The notes beneath the pieces were generated by a model that worked only from the letters and a program-made list of their open reading frames with translations, did no database searches and was not told the DNA's origin. DNA of 64,000 bases, taken from NCBI GenBank assembly GCA_964247055.1, contig OZ176057.1:3348001-3412000 (forward strand), given 5' to 3'. Positions 57,976 to 64,000 of the stretch are shown here, piece after piece (positions within the stretch are counted from its first letter, which is position 1; each line of letters starts with the position of its first letter). The position numbers and the translations under genes are program-made. This DNA comes from Paragordius varius. Taxonomy: Eukaryota; Nematomorpha.

Positions 57976-60900
57976 TTAGCGGTTAAACATTTCCGTTACT
58001 GTTGTGGTTTCGATTATATTTAAGGGTGATTCAATATTCTTACTAATGCAATTAGTAGCTAGATGATCGTTACAATTATTAGTTATTTCAAGCAGGGCCG
58101 GTTGTCGTTCCAAAATGATTAAAAGTAATTTATCAATGTATTGTCGTAAACGTTGATTCTCGTATGTTAACTGTTTAAGCAATAATGTTGGATTATGAAA
58201 ATTTTCATTGCTGCTACATTGGGTTTGCGTTAACTCATGGGCTAAATTCTGAGCGGGTTCTGTGTTATTATTGTGATTAAAAATTTGTTCTGTTTGGTTT
58301 GTAGTTTCATGCAAAGTATTTGTTGTATGATGCCTTTTTTCAAGTGTATTATTAGTTATTTTGGTATCCAATATATCTTGCCATATTTCACGTTTTTGTG
58401 CACTTATATAATTTTGTTTCTATATACATCAATCAATGGATTAAAAGATTATGTTCAAAAAAAACATAACATTAAATAATAAGGTGTAAAAAATATAAAT
58501 AAATTCTTATTTTACAATTTTTTGAACTATTCTAAAGAAAATATAATGTTTAATTATAAATAGGTATAATATTTAAAGCTCATAAGACCATTTTTATAAT
58601 TAAGGTTTACTTTAATAACGACTTAAAAATTATGCTTTTTAAAATAAATGTTCAACATTTATTTAACTAGTTTTTTAACTACAATATGCGATTAATTCAT
58701 TGTATGAGCTAAAATACGCTTCCTAACTAGTTTTCATTAAATTTGGCCAGATAAATTTTACAACAATGAAAAATCTATTTTATTGACTACACATATAAAA
58801 ACAAATGTGTTTTTTTCGCTTTATTAATATTATATATATAAATATGACTCTTTTTCTTAATAATTCAATCTATCTATCTGGCACAGGGGCAAGTTTATAA
58901 TAAAACCCAGCGAAATAAACTTTGAATTATTTTAATTAAAACTTTTTGCAATTCTTCAAGGTTGGCCTGAATATTAAGGCATATATTGAGTATCATTTCT
59001 GGGGTAATTTTTGGTTCAACAACATTATTTTCGTTTAATTCAACCGTTTCAGATATGGATTCGTTTTGAGACATTGTCGGTTCCTTTGTCAATGTATTTA
59101 GCGTTGATTGCATTTGGATTAGTGTTTGATGAACGTTCATAAAAAACTATGTAATTAATTGACAAAAAAATTATAAGATAGTAAAAATAATTGTAATAAA
59201 ATCTAGATTTTTGCTTTTTATAATCTGTTACTATGGGATGCAAAATAAGAAAAAAAAAGAGTTGAAAATTGGTACCACCTATTCATTTTTATAATTTGTG
59301 ATCGTAACTATATGCAAGTTTTTTATTTAAATTAAAGATTAAAAAAATTTTGTTTATGTTTTGTTTTTTTAAATTTTAATTTTAACGTTAAAAAAGGGGA
59401 ATAGGACAAAATCCAAAAAGTATATTTTTATACAAAAATCGTCAATCAATATTGCAAAAAATCCATTTTATAAAAAAAACAAATAGGTGCATAAAAATAT
59501 GTTTTAAACTGCATTAGGCCTAAATTTTTGCAAATATTAAATAACTGTCCAAATTTTTCATCCTTTGTTAAGCTTTTAATGTGGTTAGAAAATATGTAAG
59601 TTAATTATAATTTTACATTATATTTCCAATATATATAAATATTTTCATATTTATTGAAAATTATACCATTTACTGTTCAAATTCACCCTTGAACAATTTA
59701 AATTCACCCTAAAATAAATTATGTGTTTTTTAAGATTAAAAATTACCTTTATTTTTTAATATCTTTAAAATATAAAATTCTGTTTAAAATTAATAAAATG
59801 CTGAAAAAATAATAAAACAATATCGTAAAAATTTATCTCATATTAATGATGAGTTATACTAGCTTGAAAACAGATAATTTATTTATAGGAGAAAATTGAA
59901 TTGTTCAAGGGTGAATTTGAATTGTAAATGGTATATATTATATAGCATAACTTATCTAAATTGTTTTAATCGTTTTTTTTGCTCGGTGTTTTGCCTATGA
60001 ATAATAATAATAATAATAAAATTAACTATATATTAACCGTAAAACAATAAAAAAATTAAGTTTCTTATGTTTCATTCAAAATGATAGAATTGACAATATA
60101 CAATACATTATGCTTTTTAATGGTTGCTCATTTTTATAGTAGGGCAATTTGCAACACAGAACTGTATGGAAAAAAAGAGGGAAATCGTTTATTTAATCTT
60201 TTGTTCGTTTTTTGCCATACACTACTGTGTTGGAAATTGCCCTGCTATAACTGTGTGAAATAAGCAACCATTAAAATGCATCCTTTATATAAAAAAAATG
60301 GTTAAATCATATCTTTTAGCAATTAATATATCTTGCGAATGCTTTATATATAACGTTTAATGAAAAACAAGTATAATCCCCAGTTATTATACGAGAAATA
60401 TGATTGGTTTACATTTTTATTGTCCTCTTTTAAAAATGTGTATTCAGGCAATTCTTTTCTTTAAAACAACTATAGTAAAGTATTTTTAACCTTCTTTTAA
60501 TTAGCAAAAAAGAGAAAAAGTAGAGTGTTGAAAAGCATACAAAAGACCCTAATAAACAGTGGCCTAAAGCAATTTGCGTATGCTGATTATCATGCATTTT
60601 TTCGATTTTTCTAGAAGTTTCTATGTTTTGAGTTATAATTGTTCGAAAATTAAATATCTTGCCCTAATTTACAGCTCTTATGAACCGAAAAAAAACAGTT
60701 TAATAAAACTAAATTATAATTAATTTCCAAATATTTTTCATCTACATATATATATATATATATAGGTAAAAAACTGAATATCAATTGGAAATATTATTGT
60801 AATTTAATTTATCTCAAAGATGGGTAAGGAATTTTATGATGCATATATTTTGAGCCATGTATATTTATATTGCTGTATACCCCAATTTTCCTGGTGTCAA

Positions 60901-61227
60901 TTTTTGCGATATTTTTCATATCGGTCGTGACAAACCTTGATAATTTACACGTGAAATCTTTAAATTTATTTCTGGTATTATTTTTCAATTATATTATTCT
61001 CCAAATTTTTCACGCGCGCGCAACTATCCCCTATTGGCGGCCACTGCAATAGCGTATGATACAAAATTAATTTTGTCCATAACAAAATAATTTAACCCCT
61101 TTAAAGTTATTTGTTGTAAAAGAGGGAGGGAGGGGGTGTTTAATTTTAACCATTTTTTTGCTTTTTATTACCCATACGCTAATTATGTATTGCTTATAGA
61201 CTAAAAATATTATTCAAAGAGATTCAA

Positions 61228-61265
<38 letters not shown>

Positions 61266-61775
61266 GTGAATAAATCTACCGAAGCGTAATTATTTTCAAT
61301 CTTCTCCAATTTTTGGGTTAATTTTAGGGCCCTGGCCTCGGCTCCATCAAAGTCCTGCCGTAATTTTTGGTTGGTATTTTGAGAAACTTTTAATTCATGT
61401 TCACACTTTTCGTTTTCCTAAAATACATATGAGATGTAATAAAAATATTGAAAAAAAGTAATTTTTTTAATAATTTCACCCTTAAACAATTCAAATTCAC
61501 CCTTCAACAATTCAATTTCACCCTTGAACATTTCATATTCACCCTCATATAAAACATATGTTTTTTAATATTAAAAATTACCAATATTTTTATATATTTT
61601 TAAAAAAGAAAAATTTTGTTTTAAATTAAAATAATACTGAAAAAATAATAAACTATAACATAAACATATATTTTATATTAATAATGAGTTATGTTAGTTC
61701 GAAAATACATAATTTATTTTTAGGTGAATTTGAATTGTTCGGGGGTGAATTTGAACTGTAAATGGTATGTGTATA

Positions 61776-61818
<43 letters not shown>

Positions 61819-63002
61819 ATTTTTTTAATGATTTTAATTGAACAAGTTCTATTCATTTAAGTTATAATATTTTTTTGAATAATAGATATTATTTTAAATA
61901 ATATACTACAGTGTGAATGTTAATGGTTGCTTATTTTAAACTATAGTTGGACAATTTGCAACACAGGAGTAAAGGAAAAAATTGTTTTTCAACATTTTGT
62001 TGTTTTTTCCATAAACTACTGCGAGCAAATCGCCCAAATATAGTGTAAAATAAGCAACCATTAAAATCATATTTTGATGTTTTAAATGTCATTAAATAAA
62101 ATATATAAATTTTTATGATGCTATTACCCCTTCAACAATTTTTAAAATAAAATTTGCTATTGAGATTCGTAATCTCATCAATTCAGAAAAAAACTCTTTC
62201 TATAATTATATCATAACTTAATATCTATTTTTGAAGATTTAGCATAATGTAATTTCGTATGTTTATGGAGGGGTTTAAAGTGTGAACATTTTTAAATAGA
62301 ACAATACTAAAAAAAATCTAAAATATATTTTTCTTTATTCATTAAAAAACATATTTAAAACAGAGTAAATACTTCACCTCCCTTAAATATAAAGTTTAAA
62401 CATTGTTTTTTCTTTCTTAGTAAAAAAATGACAAATTTTGTTGTAAATTTTTTTTTGAAATCTTGTGAAGTATTATACAAATCCTTAAAGTTGGAAAAAA
62501 TATTTTTTTTTCATAATAAAAAAACATACCATTTTATACGTTTCAGCCATGTGAGAAAGCCTTTCATTAACAGATTCATTTTCTTGTAGTCGTGATTCTA
62601 ATTTATCAATCCTACGATATATATATGTAAGTGAGTAAAAATATATATTTATATTAAAAATATAAAATTATACGAAAGACAAAAAAAACGTAAAAACTAA
62701 TAAAAACAAATATTTTTTCATTCCACCTAAATTTTTTGATATTTTTGTGATAAAAAATTGCGTAAAAAATGATATAATATGGTCCATTTTGCAAAACAAA
62801 CCTATTAAAAATAAAACTTTAACAAAAACACCAAAAAAATTGTATTTGAGTAAAAAAAAACTTGTAAATATATTGTTGAGTTTGTTCGGCTTTTTCGCGT
62901 TCAGAAGCGTGCATATAGCTACGATTTTGTGCTAAAAGTTCAGATATTTTGGCATCAGATTTAACCTCATTTTCACGTAATAAATCTTCCAACATACGGA
63001 TT
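57976..63002 (-). CDS. Rab11-FIP-like coiled-coil protein gene, 3' exons (partial)
   Basis: Minus-strand exons: 63,002-62,862, 62,611-62,530, 61,417-61,280, 59,146-58,943 and 58,419-57,976 (stop). Phases match at every junction (2, 0, 0, 0), giving 335 residues plus a partial first codon. The first three exons are a charged heptad-rich coiled coil (MLEDLLRENEVKSDAKISEL, KIDKLESRLQENESVNERLS, LRQDFDGAEARALKLTQKLE). The last exon contains LTYENQRLR followed by YIDKLLLIILERQPALLEI (58,140-58,084), which fits the C-terminal Rab11-binding FIP-RBD motif. That suggests a class II Rab11-FIP (Nuf-like) adaptor of recycling endosomes. The donor of the 59,146 exon (AAA|GTTTTA) is weak, and exons may be missing between 61.3 and 59.1 kb. 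The 5' end is outside the window. AATAAA lies at 57,924-57,929 (minus). A different coiled-coil family is possible. Confidence 0.65.
59664..59931. mobile_element. Fold-back MITE, ACCATTTACAG family, well preserved
   Basis: The best-preserved copy: ACCATTTACTGTTCAAATTC, then ACCCTTGAACAATTTAAATTC; the right arm GAATTGTTCAAGGGTGAATT, then GAATTGTAAATGG, flanked by TATA-rich sequence. It lies in an intron of the Rab11-FIP-like gene. Confidence 0.85.
60122..60269. mobile_element. TTAA-flanked palindromic MITE, copy 2
   Basis: TTAA, then TGGTTGCTCATTTTTATAG ... CTGTGTGAAATAAGCAACCA, then TTAA. Arms of about 60 bp carry GGGCAATTTGCAACACAG and its complement, and meet at TATGGAAAAA. The TTAA flank recalls piggyBac, but the terminus does not begin with the usual CC, so this is tentative. 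Confidence 0.75.
61472..61765. mobile_element. Fold-back MITE, ACCATTTACAG family, expanded arm
   Basis: The left arm has at least three iterations of TTCACCCTTGAACAATTCAA (61,474-61,545), the right arm only two (61,722-61,758), ending GAACTGTAAATGG. The unequal arm lengths show unit gain or loss. Confidence 0.8.
61924..62069. mobile_element. TTAA-flanked palindromic MITE, copy 3
   Basis: TTAA, then TGGTTGCTTATTTTAAAC ... GTGTAAAATAAGCAACCA, then TTAA. The same arms and central TATGGAAAAA-like core as copy 2, more diverged. Confidence 0.7.
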
Positions 63003-63136
63003 CTGTAATGGGTATAGGGAAAAAATATATCTTACGCATATAAAAAGTGTGTGTGTTTTTTTTAGAAAAAAGTCAAACCAATTTAACGTAATCAAATATA
63101 GTTAATAGTATAAAATGAGGTGTTAAGGTATCAGGT

Positions 63137-63168
<32 letters not shown>

Positions 63169-63315
63169 CAGATTGTGTTAATAATAATATTATTTAATAT
63201 ATTCCATAATAAACTGTATTCATCTGTGAATTGCATAAGCGCGCTTTGAATATAAAAAAATCCTGGTAGTTGCAAAGAATTAAATTAAACATAAGAAATT
63301 TAATAAATCAAATGT
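63003..63315. other. AT-rich intronic or upstream sequence with (TA)n
   Basis: Upstream of the first visible Rab11-FIP-like exon; (TA)n at 63,139-63,163. No exon seen. Confidence 0.4.
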
Positions 63316-63541
63316 ACCATTTTTCACTCAAAAGCAAGATTTTATCAACCAAACGCAACATTTTTTATCCAAAAAACATTTTTTTCAACCAAATCCCAAA
63401 ATTTTGTAAGCAAACATAATATTTCAGTTGTCTTTGTTAATAAAAAAAAATACGTTTGAAAATTGTGGCGTTTGCTTAAAAATGTATGGTTGAAAATATG
63501 TAGCGTTTGATTGAAATAATGTTACTTTTTACTGAAAATGG
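63316..63541. mobile_element. Fold-back MITE with iterated GCAAC units, third copy
   Basis: ACCATTTTTCACTCAAAAGC at left and GAAAATGG at right, followed by TATATT. Internal units AAACGCAACATTTTTT and complements (GCGTTTGCTT) form the two arms. It is outside the A/B duplication and so an independent insertion. Confidence 0.8.
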
Positions 63542-63676
63542 TATATTAAATAAATTCCTCCTTCCCATAGTAATATAATGAGACCTGTGGTTATAAATTA
63601 TAATATATTCTTGCAATAGGCCTTTTTAAAAATTAATTCCATATTTTGCAAAAATACAAAGATTATTTTCAATAAA

Positions 63677-63896
63677 TCATTTCCACCCTTGAACAATTCA
63701 AATTCACCCTCGAACAATTAAAATTCACTCTCGAACGATTCAAATTCACCCTAAAATAAATTATGTGTTTATTAAAATTAAAATAATGCAAATAATAAAA
63801 TAGGTCGTAAAAATATATTTCATATTAATGATGAGTAGTTATATTATCCTCAAAACACAATTTATTTTTAGGGTGAATATTTTAATTATAAATGGT
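63677..63896. mobile_element. Fold-back MITE, ACCATTTACAG family, asymmetric copy
   Basis: The left arm has four units of TTCACCCTCGAACAATTAAA type (63,680-63,752), while the right arm is almost lost (GGGTGAATATTTTAATTATAAATGG). Flanked by TATATT. Confidence 0.75.
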
Positions 63897-64000
63897 ATAT
63901 TATATATTATATTCAACATATATTATTCTCGCAATAATATAAAGACGCAAATTCATTTTATTTTCGAGCTAGTTTCAACACACTCACAAACCCAAAGCTT

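Noticed and set aside
60870-61052. A 60-codon hydrophobic frame ending ATIPYWRPLQ
   Set aside because: No splice context or conserved neighbour; hydrophobic frames are common in T-rich DNA.
62862-63002. Tropomyosin homology of the first coiled-coil exons
   Set aside because: Some heptad positions match tropomyosin, but exon boundaries differ, residues essential to the family are not recognisable, and the terminal exon has a Rab11-binding motif instead.

Overview
The window is extremely AT-rich eukaryotic DNA, probably from an arthropod. Host exons are small, bounded by GT/AG splice sites and separated by long introns, and most of the rest is decayed transposable elements. AT-richness and small secreted proteins built from micro-exons would fit a sap-feeding hemipteran such as a phylloxerid or adelgid, but that placement is inference only. 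There is no prokaryotic gene organisation, no rRNA, and no tRNA gene I can defend.

Layout. 1-560: 5' end of a hAT transposon (minus). 561-2,010: fossil Ty3/Gypsy-like piece. 2,450-5,760: about seven copies of a ~470 bp satellite. 6,010-15,290: copy A of a segmental duplication, carrying a micro-exon secreted-peptide gene (8,310-13,984, +). 15,385-17,660: the same satellite in inverted orientation, then a related ~320 bp satellite. 18,477-19,589: PIF/Harbinger-like MITE. 19,932-21,612: one hAT nested in another. 22,750-23,735: decayed membrane-protein gene (minus). 25,050-28,370: a longer Gypsy-like fossil (minus). 28,937-30,979: ZMYM1-type hAT. 32,010-34,600: RTE-like LINE. 36,190-46,740: copy B of the duplication with the paralogous peptide gene (39,191-43,615, +). 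47,189-50,334: a second secreted-protein gene (minus, four exons). 51,353-54,261: BED-zinc-finger hAT whose 5' end has been inverted together with host flank. 54,790-55,920: 5'-truncated RTE LINE. 57,976-63,002: the 3' exons of a coiled-coil gene with a C-terminal Rab11-binding (FIP-RBD) motif (minus), whose introns are studded with fold-back MITEs.

The main result is a cluster of genes for short secreted proteins. The A and B paralogues each assemble from five exons of 79, 18 or 12, 22, 5 and 35 nt in one consistent frame. Their signal peptide and acidic tail are nearly identical, whereas the two central micro-exons differ at about half their bases although the surrounding introns align well. 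That pattern fits fast-evolving secreted effectors, venom or saliva peptides, or signalling peptides. A third, unrelated secreted-protein gene of 105 residues lies just beyond copy B. The A/B pair also provides natural empty sites for several transposon families, so insertion boundaries and target duplications can be read directly. All gene models here were assembled by eye from splice signals and frame, without transcript evidence.
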